DNA from: Calocera cornea HHB12733 | Taxonomy: Eukaryota; Basidiomycota; Dacrymycetes; Dacrymycetales; Dacrymycetaceae | Assembly: GCA_001632435.1 (NCBI GenBank) | Contig: KV424048.1 | Coordinates: 2,794 to 66,793, forward strand | DNA: 64,000 nt | Direction of reading: 5' to 3' | Shown: piece by piece, positions 32,709-44,608 of the stretch | Numbering within the stretch: the stretch's first letter is position 1 | Layout: every line of letters starts with the position of its first letter | Position numbers and translations under genes: made by a program | The notes under the pieces: model-generated | What the model was told of the DNA's origin: nothing | Seen by the model: only the letters and a program-made list of their open reading frames with translations | Databases searched by the model: none

Positions 32709-34905
32709 ATGTCCAACTCGCTCCAGTCCAAAGACTCCTTCGTAGAGGAGAAGGGCGCGGCCGAGCACCGCGAGGTCGTCCCCGCGCCCCGGCTCGCCCC
32801 GCTCGAGGAGCCCATCGTGATCGACTTTGTCGCGGAGCACAAGCTAATCCGCAAGGTCTGTCTTCCACCGCCTCCTCCGTACTAACCCCCCGGATGCATG
32901 TTCACACCATGCATATGTAGATCGACAGGATGCTCATGCCCCTCCTCATGACCATCTACCTGTTCGCCTTCCTGGACCGGTCAAACCTGGGCAACGCCCG
33001 CCTGCAGGGGCTCCCGCAGGATCTCTTGGGGGGCGACCCCACGGGCCAGCTCTTCGCCTGGCTTAACGCCGCCTTCTTCTTGTTCGTGCCCTCCCCCGCG
33101 CCCTTAGCCCGCTGACTCACACGGCCCCCACCCCCGTCCTCCTTTTTTTTACATGTCATGCACAGCGCATTCATCACCCTGTCCTACCCGGGGACGATCC
33201 TTGCGAAGAAGTTCAAGCAGAACCGCTGGATGGGCATCGCCTGCATCGGATGGGGCGTCGCCTCCGTCCTGCAGGTTGTCGCCTTCAACTTTGGCGGCAT
33301 CTTTGTACGTCTGTTTGTGAATGGTTTTATTCCCAGATATGAGGACTAACGGGCGAGGTAGACTTGCCGATTCTTCGTCGGTGCGTTCGAGGCCATGTAT
33401 GCTCCTAACATGGCGTTGTACTTCAGTCAGTGGCGTCCACTTATACGTTGAGAAACAAGATCTAACAGAATTGACTTGCAGCCCTGTTCTACACCCGTCG
33501 CGAGATCGCCAAGCGTCTTGGGATCTGGTTCGCGTGTGCGTCTGTCGCCGGTGCTTTCGGTGGTCTGATCGGTACGATCTGGTGAACATCCGAAATGAAA
33601 GAACAGTCTCTGACGAGACATCTGTAGCTTTCGGCGTCCAGCACATCAGAGCCGACGGCAATCTCCACCCGTGGAAAGTCCTCTTCCTGATCGAGGGGCT
33701 GCCCTCCTTCGTCCTAGGCTTCATCACCATTTGGGCGCTCCCCGACCGGCCGGACGACTCGGACCGTTTCACACTGGAGGAGAAGGAGCTGGTGGCGAAG
33801 CGCATGCGCCGCGGGCAGGCGCCCGAGGCACCCCGCTCCCTGTCCTGGAAGCACGTCCGCATGGCTGCCATCGACTGGAAGATCTACGTCGAGGGCGTCG
33901 TTTACTTCGGCTTGAACGTCGCGCTCAGCTCGCTGGGCGGGTTCCTGCCTACTATCATCGCCGGAATGGGATACAGCAACGCTACGGCTCAGCTCCTCAC
34001 GGTTCCTCCTTACGCGGTTGGCGCTGTTGTCCTCCTATGCACCGTTTTCTTGTCCGGTAAGGCATATCTCTATAGAAAAAAAGTGGGAAGTGTCGCTTAC
34101 TTCAGCACTACAGATAAGTACCAGAACCGCGGAATTCCCGTCGCTACCGCCACGGCCATCGGCGGTACTGGCTACCTGTACGTCTCCGTCCTCGATTGCC
34201 AGCCGTTCCAGCTCATAGCCTGTCCAGTATCCTCTGCGTCATCGATCCGGCACAGCTTCACGTTCGCTACTTCTGCACGTTCCTGATCTGCATCGGCACC
34301 TACACCACCATTCCACTCACTGTATGTTGGTTCCCGTTCAACATGGGCGAGTTTTTTCCTGTCTTTCAATGTTTGAAAAATATTCATCAAACATCAGGCT
34401 CCGAGTCCAAGCGCTCCTGCGGTATCCCCATCTTCCAGTCCCTCGGTCAATGCGGGTCCATCCTGGGCTCTTACATCTTCCGTAAGTACACGCATATGTT
34501 GCTGAAGCCTGAGCTCATGTACTACGAACTTAGCGGCCGCGGAAGGGCCCCGGTACATCAAGGGCTTTGCTCGTGAGTGCACATGCGAATATAAGCCACT
34601 GTCTATCTAACGAGTGTATAGTTACTTGTGCGCTCTTCTACCTCGCTAGTATCTCGGCTGCCGTCCTGTCGGTAAGCAGACGCCACGTCCCCTTGGTAGC
34701 GACTGCCCGCTCATTGTTATCCGCAGTCCTACTTCCACTTCGAGAACAAGCGGAGGGACAGGGTCTACGGCAAGGTTGACAGGCTGGCAGAGGTTGACAC
34801 CTCTGAGTTGGCAGATTGGGTACGTGCCTTCCCACTCTCTCACTCCTCTCGCTGCTCCTGCCTAACCCTGCTTCTTAGTCTCCTAACTTTCGCTACACCC
34901 CTTGA
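32709..34905 (+). CDS. MFS permease of the allantoate/nicotinate (Dal5, ACS) family, copy E
   Basis: Thirteen exons (32709-32855, 32921-33081, 33166-33304, 33362-33425, 33482-33571, 33628-34056, 34114-34177, 34228-34346, 34398-34481, 34534-34572, 34622-34671, 34727-34819, 34879-34905); phases close to 501 residues. Family blocks match copies A and D: LDRSNLGNARLQG, AFEAMYAPN, LPDRPDDSDRFTLEEKE, SESKRSCGIPIFQSLGQCGS. The eighth intron (34347-34397) needs a GC donor (gcgagt); the nearest GT would break the frame. At the same point copy A has gtgcgt. A plasma-membrane organic-anion symporter is expected; its start is divergent from cyclase C. Confidence 0.92.
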
Positions 34906-35137
34906 GCAACATGGATTGAGTTAACCTTTGGCATGCTCGAAAACGTCGTCCTGGGATCTACCTCAGTATTTCTATGTTCTTGCTGTCTTATCCCGGTACT
35001 ATACTACTGCTCTGCAAAGCCATGTTGGCACATGACCAACGGTCTGAACGGCATCGAGGCATATTGCGCCTGACGTTGTGGATCCCTTCACGGCAGTGTG
35101 AACTCGGTTTACAGAGTCGACCGCATCTAAATCGGAA

Positions 35138-35632
35138 ATGGATGCGGTCGGTCATGGGCCGTCATGGTCATAGGCTGTTGCCTGTGTTCGAAACAGAGGC
35201 GTTCTTGGTTTGCTCTTGGTTTCGGTTGAGTTCCGAACCGGTTGGAACCGAGTCAGAACCGGTTTTGGCTGGACGAAGGCTGAACGTGCAAACTCCGCTG
35301 AGGTGTCGCTTTGAGGCTCAATAACAACACTGAAGTGAGAACAAAAGCAGTCATAAGTGCTTCATTTGTGTGTAGGTCGCGTTATACAACATTCACAATC
35401 AGTGCATTGTCAATATTCGGCTATAATTTGAGGTGCCAATGGTGCCCGCCGAAATTTTGACGTCATCAGACCTGTTTCTATCTATTGGACCACGTGCACT
35501 GGAAACAAATACAGGACCGGTTTTAACCGCCTTGCGATTTCTCAAATGCCCAGTCTTGATCTCAGTCCGGTTCCGGTCTCGAGACTGGAGCCGAACTGGA
35601 ATACCGCGGGTCGTGAGCGCGTCCATCCCTTA
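35138..35632. repeat. TA-flanked TIR repeat, copy 4 (diverged)
   Basis: The left end, GGATGCGGTCGG at 35139, and the right end, GAACTGGAATACCGCGGGTC...CATCCCTTA at 35632, are degenerate forms of the copy 3 ends. Internal GTTCCGAACCGG and GGTTCCGG units are present. Non-coding. Confidence 0.6.
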
Positions 35633-36399
35633 AAGCTGCGCATTAGACTCTTCTGCGCAGAAACTATGGCTTTATGTAACAGTACACAGCCTCAACGTTC
35701 GTCTTCTCGCCACGTCACCGACATTGATCTGGGCTTGGTTATCGATTTTCCAGCATCAGAAGGCTCCACTCAGCTGCCAGCTCTACGTGATATGCACAGC
35801 TTCTCGCTGTATCAGATCATTTTCCCGCATTTGTAATCTTGGCTTTCCTGTCCGCATCATCAATTGGCCTGAGTTTCAGCTGTCCTGGACTGAGTTTCAT
35901 GCTGTTCTGGCTAGTTTTGGCATCTCTCTCGATCAAGCTAGTCCCATTACGTCTTCCCGAGGAGCCAGCAATGGAGGATCGGTGCCTGTATCATACTGAT
36001 TGTCCCAGCTGCTGGCTGAACGTGTGGGCTATGCTGCAGATCACACCAACAATGGTTCATCCTCTTGATGCCGTGGACAAAGTCGGGGTGGAGCAGCGGA
36101 GTGTTCGTCGATCACTTCCACAATCGCCTGGTGGATATCTACTAGCATCAGGGTGCTCGTTGAAGGGTACAATCACTGGAACCTCTCCCTTTCCCACTGT
36201 CTGCCTACACTTCCCCGTCTCCAGGCGAAACGCGCGACCCATGCCATGTCATCAGGCCGATTTCAGCTATATTCAGACCCTTGCCGCCCTGCAGTACTCA
36301 GTTGACCTGGCCCGACCCGATCCTCGACCTCTGCCGCCTACCATCTCGGTGACTTCATTGACAGAGTCATCCATACAGCCAGCTCACACGGAGGATCAT

Positions 36400-37584
36400 A
36401 TGTGTCCTATTCTGAACCGTCTTCGCAAGGGTACGACAAACGTCGGGTCCGGCCCGGTCAGTACCGAGAGGGGACTGCAGCCCAGGAAACTGAAGAAGGG
36501 AACCAACTTCTTCTTCTGTAAAGCGCGATCGCGCGGAGATGTACGTCTGTCACTCTCAAAGTCTGTTTCCCACGCTCAATGTCTCGCAGCTCATCATCTT
36601 GCTGTCGAACGCAGAGAGGACAGAGTCGGCCTCGGTAGTGGAGGATGTGGTTGGCTGGATTGAGGCCAAACGAAAACGAGGACAATCGGATTCCGTGATT
36701 GTGAAGAAGGTTGAGGACCTGGAGATGCAGGTAGGTGGCTTCTTCTGGAGCATGAACCAAACTAAAAACATGAGGTACAGTTCCAGCGACACATATCCCT
36801 TCATCCAATGTTTCATGCAGCCCGTACTCGCGCCGGTCTACCACCATCACTCACACTCCCAGGAGCCTGGGGTCTGACATCCCCGAGCTCGGACTCAGCA
36901 ACCCACCGAATACAGTTTCCCCGGGCGAAGTTGGCGTCAAGATCTCCTACTTCGAGCACGTCTGGGAGCAGTTCATCTACTTCGTCGGTTAATACCTTGA
37001 AGCCTGCACCTGCTCTTCACCATATTGTTGTCAAGGAGAAAGCTGTGCGGACGCGCAGCGTTTCCGCTTCTCACGGGCAAGAGACTTCCTACGTCGACGT
37101 CGACGTCTCAGTCCCTGTCACCAGCTTGGATGCGCTGCCTCAACGATCTGCCAGCTGGAGCCGTGTTGCGCTTAAGCGGTTTCAGAGTCGTGAGGAAACC
37201 ACTGCAAGCCTCGACGATTCTGGATATACTTCAGACTCGAGAATACACTCGTTGCGTCGACGTTGGAGGCCCGCCCTTCCTCCTCCCGCAATGCGCCCAG
37301 AACGAACACCGCTGCACATGCGACCTGACACGCCGACTGTCCACATTCAGCGGCGAGCCTCCATTGACTGCTCGTCAACGACAGCCGCAAGTCTGTCTGA
37401 GCTGCCATCTAGACCGGCAACAAGCCACAGCGTACATTCCGATCTCGGGGAACGTGGACAGGAGGAAGGGTATCATGGTGCATTCTCAGAGAGGGGGGTG
37501 GAAGAGTTCTTAGATCCCCGCTTGGACAGCATCCTTGATCCTTATTCGGCGCAGACATTCCTCAGACTGTTCAAGGCCGGTTAG
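36400..37584 (+). CDS. unrecognised Ser/Arg-rich protein
   Basis: Three phase-0 exons are well supported: 36400-36540 (47 codons), 36590-36730 (47 codons) and 36781-37584, joined by introns of 49 and 50 nt with clean GT...AG ends. The product is at least 361 residues, starting at the ATG at 36400. The frame stays open upstream to about 35835, with earlier ATGs (near 35899 and 35971) and a hydrophobic stretch around 35840-35945 that could be a membrane segment, so the true start may be earlier. The second exon is charged and possibly helical (SVVEDVVGWIEAKRKRG). The long last exon is rich in Ser, Arg and Pro, with disordered character. I do not recognise a family. Confidence 0.5.
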
Positions 37585-37839
37585 ATACGCGTGACTTGGA
37601 GGACGTGGAGAGACAGTGGAGTTCATGTAGTGTTCTGCAGCGCAAAATTTCCGGTACTGTATGCGGATGGAGCTGTCGCTGGGTGGATGCCGGCATCCAT
37701 ACAAATGCACAAGTAGTCACACTGGCAGTGCGTGTTGTGGAAACAGACTGGATTATGCTGGCAGTCCACGCTATGGGACTCTGTCATACCCAAGTGTACG
37801 TGAAGATGCAGGTGTTGAAGTAACGCGCGTGAATGCCGT

Positions 37840-38400
37840 TTTCGTCGACCATGGTCGAGCCTCGAGGTAACCAGTGCCGCCGATAAAGGCGGAGAGGATC
37901 ATCGAACTGCCGCGAAACTGGTAATGCTCTGAGCCGAAGGTGGTCATGATGAGGACGACACTCGCCGATGGAATAGTAGGCACAGTGAGGAGCTGCGCCC
38001 AAGCAGCTGTATAGCTCATGTACGCGATGATGGTAGCTAGGAAAGCCCCCACGGCTGCAGCAACGCGGCTCGCACCGAAGTAGATCATGCCAGTGACATA
38101 GGTCTTCCAGTCGAGAGCAGCAATGCGGGAATGCTTCCAGTTGAGCTGCGTGGCTTCTTTCTTCTTGGTACCACGGGACATGCGGAGTATAGCAAGCGCC
38201 CTCCCCTTCTCGTTGAAGTACCTCTCGGGGCGGTCACGCCGAACTGGCGACCATATCTAAGCAGGCACCGGGGATACCCTCAAGGATGAAGAGCGGACGC
38301 CAGTTGTGGATGTGCTCGTTATGGATGTTCTGACCACCGACGGCTGGAGGCCGATATTAGAGCAAGGTCATGCCAGCCGGAGGGGTTTGGCCACCGAAGG
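37840..38400 (-). pseudogene. decayed MFS permease of the same Dal5/ACS family
   Basis: Minus-strand fragments match the middle of copies A, D and E: HNWRPLFILEGIP, then RDRPERYF, then LNWKHSRIAALDWKTYVTG, MIYFG, the LLTVP segment and GGTGYL. They are separated by frameshifts and stops (for example between the LEGIP and RDRPERYF pieces). No N-terminal or C-terminal exons remain. It is a remnant of a fourth copy of the permease family. Confidence 0.8.
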
Positions 38401-38754
38401 CACCAGCGACATTAGGGAGGAGAAATCAGATGGCGAGCCGGATGCAATGTGCGGACCGTTGAGAAGGTGCTTGCTGACGAGCTGCGCATGTACTGCATTC
38501 GATCTCTCATTCAGTTTCTCATCTAGATTAAGTAACTTGGTAGTATTCTTGAAGAGATGATGCCGGGGGCCGTTTACGCCGGACGTGCCCATGTGGCGCA
38601 TCTTTGGCTGCCGTGGCAGTGAACGCACAGCCACCCCGCCCGTTTTCGGCGGGGCCCGGCGCGGCGGAGCCGCGGGTCATCGGCGTGACGGCTCAACAGG
38701 ACTGCTCTTCGTCCACATCGTGTACCAGACCAACGACGTCAAGCCCATGCCCAG

Positions 38755-38942
38755 GTTCCTCTGTTTGACTACATACAGCCACGTGCCTCACAAACGGGGT
38801 TGAGATTGGTTCAACCGATTCATCCCGGTTAGCAGTTTCTGAGAGCACTGGTCTTGGTCCAGTTTTGATCTTGGGGACCTAACTGAAACTGAGCCGGAGA
38901 ACCGCGGTCTTTGTGTTCGGTTCGGACCGGTGTGCGTCCCTA
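38755..38942. repeat. TA-flanked TIR repeat, copy 5 (right half only)
   Basis: It matches the last ~185 bp of copy 3, including TCTTGGGGACCTAAC, GAGAACCGCGGTCT and GGTGTGCGTCCC followed by TA at 38941-38942. The left half is missing. It lies beside the decayed MFS copy. Confidence 0.75.
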
Positions 38943-39933
38943 GGGAAGTTCGGCTTTCCCGATCAATAGTGCGAAATGCAATGAGTCTATCACTTCTTTG
39001 TCGCAGCGGGCACCTCCTACTCCCTCTTGGTCTACACGGCCTTGAAATCCTGGGACCAAAAAAGACTGCCCCTACTCTATCGAAATACTAAGAGGTGTGG
39101 AAGACGTGCGCGGATCTGAATGAATTCCGGCCCCCTCCCTCGGCCTGGTTTCAGTGCAGCTGCAGTCAATAGACGGGATCGGTGAACCCAATATTGAAAG
39201 TGAGCAGAGCAATGTGAATTGGGGTGTCTAGCCGAACATAGGGTATGGGCATCCCGTATGGGGGTATCTTTATGCTGTCACGCCGAGGTGTGGCACAGTC
39301 ATGAGGTGGAATGGTAAGCGTGCGCGGCCTGGCCGGACCACATCGACATTTGGAAGCCGGTTCATAAGGTAGAATACTTTCTCGTGTCGGGTCCTATGTA
39401 ACCAACCTTCGATCGGGTCAATAACGACACCTGGTGCCATCTCCGTGAGCGTTTACCTCGGATGGACATTGCGGACGACCATGCTCTTAAATGTGGCGCT
39501 TCGGCGAAAGAACTTACTCTGGGTATCCCAGACTGGCAGGCGATCCGGGACTCATACACGTTTCCATAGACACCATAAAGGGAGCATGCCGTCCGAGGAT
39601 TTCTGCATCCCCAGCACCCCGGCAGTCGAGACACGCGCAGTTTGACCGTAAGGTAACGTTACGCGGAGTTTGCTCGCGGTTCGCCGATGCTGGATAGCCC
39701 GCGGGAATAACCGCCTTAGCGATCTCAAAGAACGTATTACATATTCCCAAATTGCGCGTCTAAAGGCACATGTCATATGTTACGAAAGTATCTGTTCAGC
39801 GTGGTACAGTATAATATCGCGTACCTGGGGCGTCGACGCGGATACATGTAGATCGGACGAGACGGAGAATCCCTCGTGATCGGGAGCAAACAAATGAATA
39901 CAATTGGCCGATCACAGCCAGAAGGACCCTACC
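38943..39933. other. intergenic region upstream of the P450
   Basis: About 1 kb with no supported gene, RNA or repeat. Confidence 0.4.
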
Positions 39934-41708
39934 ATGGAAATCGGCCTGCCAAACCCAGTACTGGCCGTGGTACTGTACATATACACTGGGTACCTTTGCT
40001 GTCTGTGGTCCTCACCGATACCCCACCACAGCGAAATGCCTGGCCTACTACTGATTGCGGCTCCGGTGCTGATCGCTGCACTCTTTGCGACATGGTACCT
40101 CAAGGTGCGAGTGAGCCCGCGCCGCGATGCGCCGCCTATGGTGCCATATATCATCCCGTGGATTGGGTCCTCCATCAACATGGCTACAGATCCAGACGCT
40201 TTTTTCGCGAATGCCACGTAAGAGCTCGGCTCCAGCCATGGAACCAATGCTGATGTTGATACAGGGCTAAACATGGCAATATCGTTGGAGTACAGGCAGT
40301 GGGCACCTATCGCTACTTCGTGACCCATCCAACCGTACGTATCCGTATCTGCTCAGGCTGAAGGAGGTTAACTGGTTCTTTCAGCTCGCCAAGCAGGTAC
40401 ACAAAATGTCCAAAGTGAGACTGCCGGGCTGGGTGCGACTTGCGTTGTGCTGATTATGGCTGTATAGCAATTCGTATTCACCCCCTACCGGCTTCATCTG
40501 TCAATGAAGGTGTTCGGGATGAAGAAGTCGACGATAGAGGAGACAGGCTTTTTTGAGGACTCCTTTTTCGAGACGCTTCATCGGTGCGTCACCCACAAGC
40601 TATTCTCGGGGAGTATAGCTCTGACATGAGAGACAGGTTGATGGCGCCGAACGAGATTTCGAAGAACCTGGTGCCCACGTACGCGAAGTATGCTGCGCAA
40701 GAGGTGGCTGCGTATGTCCCACCGCCGACACCAGTCACGGCTCGCGATTTACTCTACAAGATGCTCTTTCGCGCATCCGCGTACGCATTTTTTGGGGGGA
40801 ACTTCGATGCAGATAGTTGCATCGATGATTTCATCGCGTTTGACAAGGCACTACCCCTTATCATGCTCGACGTTCCTTGGCCGCTCACAATCCCAGGACA
40901 GCAAGCACATGAGGCCATAATGAAGCATATGAGAAACTACGTGGAGAAGACGAACGCAAGCGGTGGCGACTACGTCGAGTACATGACGAATCATGCAAGG
41001 GAATACCACGTGGAGCACGAGATTCCGGCGCTTTGCCTTACTCTTCTGTGGGCTCTTGAAGCAAACGCACCGCTGGCCGCGTACTGGGCAGTGGTCTTGT
41101 CGTTGGTCCACAAGAATGGCCTGGCACCCCTCGTCACCGAGATTGATACTGCAAGAGCCGCCTGGGAGTCCACCAACCCTGGCTTGTCGGTGGCCAAGAA
41201 TCCGGATTATTTTGTTGCGCAAGCCAATCTCCCTCTCTTGTTGGCCACCATCCAAGAGACGCTTCGTTATGCGACATCCTCATTCTCGATTCGCCGCGTG
41301 ATGGAGCCTACCACTTTTGCCGGATACAACTTCCACGTGGGCGAGGAACTCGTAATCAACGGCCGCAGCTCTCAGACGGACGACGAGTATTATCCCGATC
41401 CTGAGGCATTCGAGCCGTCGCGCTTCCTGCATGCGGGATCAACAACGCTACCCACCGGCAAGGAGAAACTCATCAATACGACCGCATACACGGCTCCGTT
41501 TGGTGGTGGAGTTTCCATGTGTGAAGGACGCCACTTCGCTCAGACCGAGCTTAAGATCTTCATTGTCCTACTTCTGACGCAATTGGACATCAGCTTGGCT
41601 CCGGGTGCCAAGCCAGAAGACGCCGCCATGGACTCAACAAGGATTGGATTAGGTGTGATACACCCCAAGCGCGATGTGATGCTCATTGTGAAGAGGCGGT
41701 CTGAGTAG
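39934..41708 (+). CDS. cytochrome P450, CYP7/CYP8-like class
   Basis: Five exons (39934-40217, 40265-40334, 40385-40414, 40468-40583, 40637-41708); phases close to 523 residues. The ATG has a strong context (accatgg). An N-terminal membrane anchor (LLLIAAPVLIAALFATWYL) is followed by the Pro-rich PPMVPYIIPWIG. Haem binding is by Cys462 in FGGGVSMCEGRHFA; the K-helix ETLR is present. The I-helix reads LWALEANAPLAAYW, without the usual AGxxT oxygen-activating Thr, as in CYP7/CYP8/CYP39 sterol hydroxylases and prostacyclin synthase. An ER monooxygenase or isomerase acting on a lipid-like substrate is plausible. The third exon is only ten codons. Confidence 0.9.
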
Positions 41709-41952
41709 TTGACATCGGAAGGACGTTTCATTTGTTTGGGCAATCTGCAGGACTTTTTCCATAATTTCGTTTCCAGAATAGAGGATGGCGACCGGAATCG
41801 TGCAGTTTGTGTGTTCATAACATTACATTCGTACGCTGGATAGATGATGGTATCTACAATGGTGCACAGGAATAAGGCCCGCAGCCTTGGGTACATTGCT
41901 TGTCGAAATCTCCGCAGTATACATATCGCAGTCCGTCTAAGCGAAACGGCGG

Positions 41953-43670
41953 TCAGCTGGACTGTCGAGGTTGCCCAGACGGATGAGGCGAGCTCAGCGG
42001 CCTGGGCCCCATCGCTCGCTTGCCGGATCTCGGAGGGGTGGATTTGAAGCTCTTGCCCCTTCCTGTTGGGGGAGCAGAGGAGGTAGTTGGTTCCGTTGTG
42101 GAAATGGGCGCTGGCAGCGGCCGGATGCGAACGGGAGGCGGGGCTGAAACTGTGTTTGGCCCGGGAGCATCAGAGTTCAGAGGCAACGGAGGTATTGCCG
42201 CCTCCTCTGGTATAGGTCGGGGCGCAGGGGATGCGTTCGCAATAAAGAACTTGGTATTACGAGGATTTGGAGGTTGAGAAGGCGGTACAGCGGGTTGCAT
42301 CCGAATGTTGTTGGCAGGTGTCGAATTCGTTGATGTCGAACGCATTCGTCTGGGAAGTCGTATTGAAGATATGATCGAGCCAAGGGAAGACATAGACGGA
42401 TTTGCGACACTCCTTTGCGGCTCTTCTCCAGACGATGTGGAAAGGCTGGGCCAGCGTCGAAGCCCGTCCTCGTCTTTGACAGGAGACTGAGGAGGTGACG
42501 GGATCTCAGAGACAGTAGGGGGGTTAATGGAATGAGCATAGCCAGCAGGAGGTGCGGAGTGATCTATGGATTATGCGGTCAGAAAGAGAAGTGGACTTTA
42601 TGAAAGGGACACTTACGCAGGTAGGGGTACTGCTGTGATGTCTGAGGACCTTCTGCCATAGTAGGGAGAATAAAGGGCGTTGGCTCTTTTGGGTCCTTCC
42701 TGGCATTGAATAGTGAAAGTCCGAAGGCAGTATGTGGCTGGCCATCCGGTATCGAAGATGTTGGAGGTCCGGGGAAAGGTGTTGTCAGCTGGGCGTTGAA
42801 AGAAGTTGGCCTTGAGCGATTCCTCATGCACAGAGCGATCACAAGTACGACGAGTGCCAGCGCAGCCACCGCGCCTACAACAATGCCGGCGATTTGACTC
42901 TTGCCAAGTTTGGAGCTTGACGAGCTTGCGGAGTCGGCTGCACCACCACTCGACAATGGTGCCGATGTCGTTGCTGATGGCGCCCCTGGGAGGCCCACGG
43001 TCGTCGAGCTGATCATCGGGTATGACATTGTTCCGGTTCCGGTCAGAACGGACGAGCCACCTGCAAACGCCATCAGCCAGACCGTCTTCCCGGCTTGAAT
43101 GGTACAATGTACCTTGAATAACGAAGCTGTCGACAGTAAGTTGACCCCAGGACTTTGTCCGTACATCCCACAAGTTGCAGATGGTCACGTTGTGAATGTC
43201 GTTGGACAAGCCGGTGCCGGAGTACAAGATCATAGCCGAATCATTGGCAGTCGTTGACGCATTTAAGGTGTCGACGACAACCGATTTCACCCCTATCCAG
43301 TCCGAGTTGCAGTCCACACAGACAGCAAACAGTCCTCCTTGATTGCTTTGAAACCCTCGCCACTGGAATTCGGTCCTAAAGAAGCGCTCAGTTCATGGCT
43401 CTCTGCTGGAGCTGTTGCGCCATACCCAGGTTCTGGGATGGACGTTAGTCAGGCCAATCATGGAAGCAGTCGAGACGTACTTGGAAACGTGAAGGCGACA
43501 GTCGCATTCTGGTTCGTACCAGTTGACGGTATGGAGAAATGATACGTATTATCGTACAGATCTCGACCCGGGTCCGTTGCAGCTCCCCACGCGGAGGGCG
43601 GGGCATACTTGATCCAGGAGCTGTTGTCGTCGACCCAAATGCCCGCCAGATCTGCTTGACCGGCGGACAT
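41953..43670 (-). CDS. single-pass membrane protein with Ser-rich stalk and cytoplasmic tail
   Basis: A multi-exon minus-strand gene of about 500 residues. The N-terminal domain has the features of the fungal family with YGATAP... and SGTGLSNDIHNVTI blocks (a jelly-roll-like extracellular domain). It is followed by a Ser/Thr/Ala-rich stalk, one transmembrane helix (IAGIVVGAVAALALVVLVIAL), a basic stop-transfer CMRNRSR, and a long Pro/Ser-rich cytoplasmic tail ending at the TGA at 41953. Exon 1 is 43670-43481. The ATG at 43670 gives no signal peptide, so a further 5' exon may exist. One intron in the ectodomain (near 43300-43370) was inferred from a frame change. It resembles cell-surface sensor proteins in layout; no function is claimed. 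Confidence 0.7.
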
Positions 43671-44608
43671 TGTCGCCAAAGACAGAGTGCACAAGTACAG
43701 AGGCGACGTAGAGGAGAGCAAGTGGCGGCTAGCAGACCATCATCGTGGATGGTGTCGAGCCTGGCGGACCCGGTCAGCACGTCGCCGAGAGGGCATTTTC
43801 ATTTGCGGCGAGGCGGTGTCGAGGCGATGCAAAGAACCCGTTCCCTTGCGACACCCAACGGCGCCCAATACATAAGGCCCGTGTGGCTCCCTTTGCGAAA
43901 CTGTTGGCCAATGTAAAAGGTCTTCGATGCCTTGAGGGGCGTCTCTTCGATCATCATCGCTCATCGGATGGGAGGGGCAGGGCTGACCAAGAGACCGTCC
44001 ATGGCCAAACATTCACAATGGAAGGACGTAAGGGGGCGGGCCCACGCGGGACGAGCCATTGCGCACCCTGGGACGCGCCGGCCCAGCGCGCGTCGGGCAA
44101 ACGCGCATCACGACCATCTTTCACAGCCTTCCGTAGAATTGTAATTCCTGCTCGGCTGCACTGCTCTTTTCCACATCAGACGCATGTCTGCTGCTTTGCC
44201 ATTCGATCGTCCCGTCGCTATTCATAGAGCGAATGTTGGTTCTCCATCGGTCCACCTGCGGCAGCATCATCTTTGTTCTGTCCGTCAACTGTGCCGCCAT
44301 CCGCACACTACCGTTCAAGCTGCTTGAACCATACCTAGGCACTTCTCTTCGCTTATGACTAGTACTCTCAGCACAATACGTGAGAATATGACCCTGCAGG
44401 CGACAAAGAGGGCTTGAAGTTCAAGCGAACCTTCTCATGCCTACACTTCGCAGTCCGCCAACTTCCTCTGATGATGGAGCTGAAAGCGATTGCCAACGCA
44501 TCAATTGCAAGAATTCTTCATTTCATAAAGGGTGGCCGTAACCACAATGGGTAGGCTATCTTCACAGAAGCCGGCGATGCCGCCTTGCAAAACCTTCTTG
44601 TACTTTGC

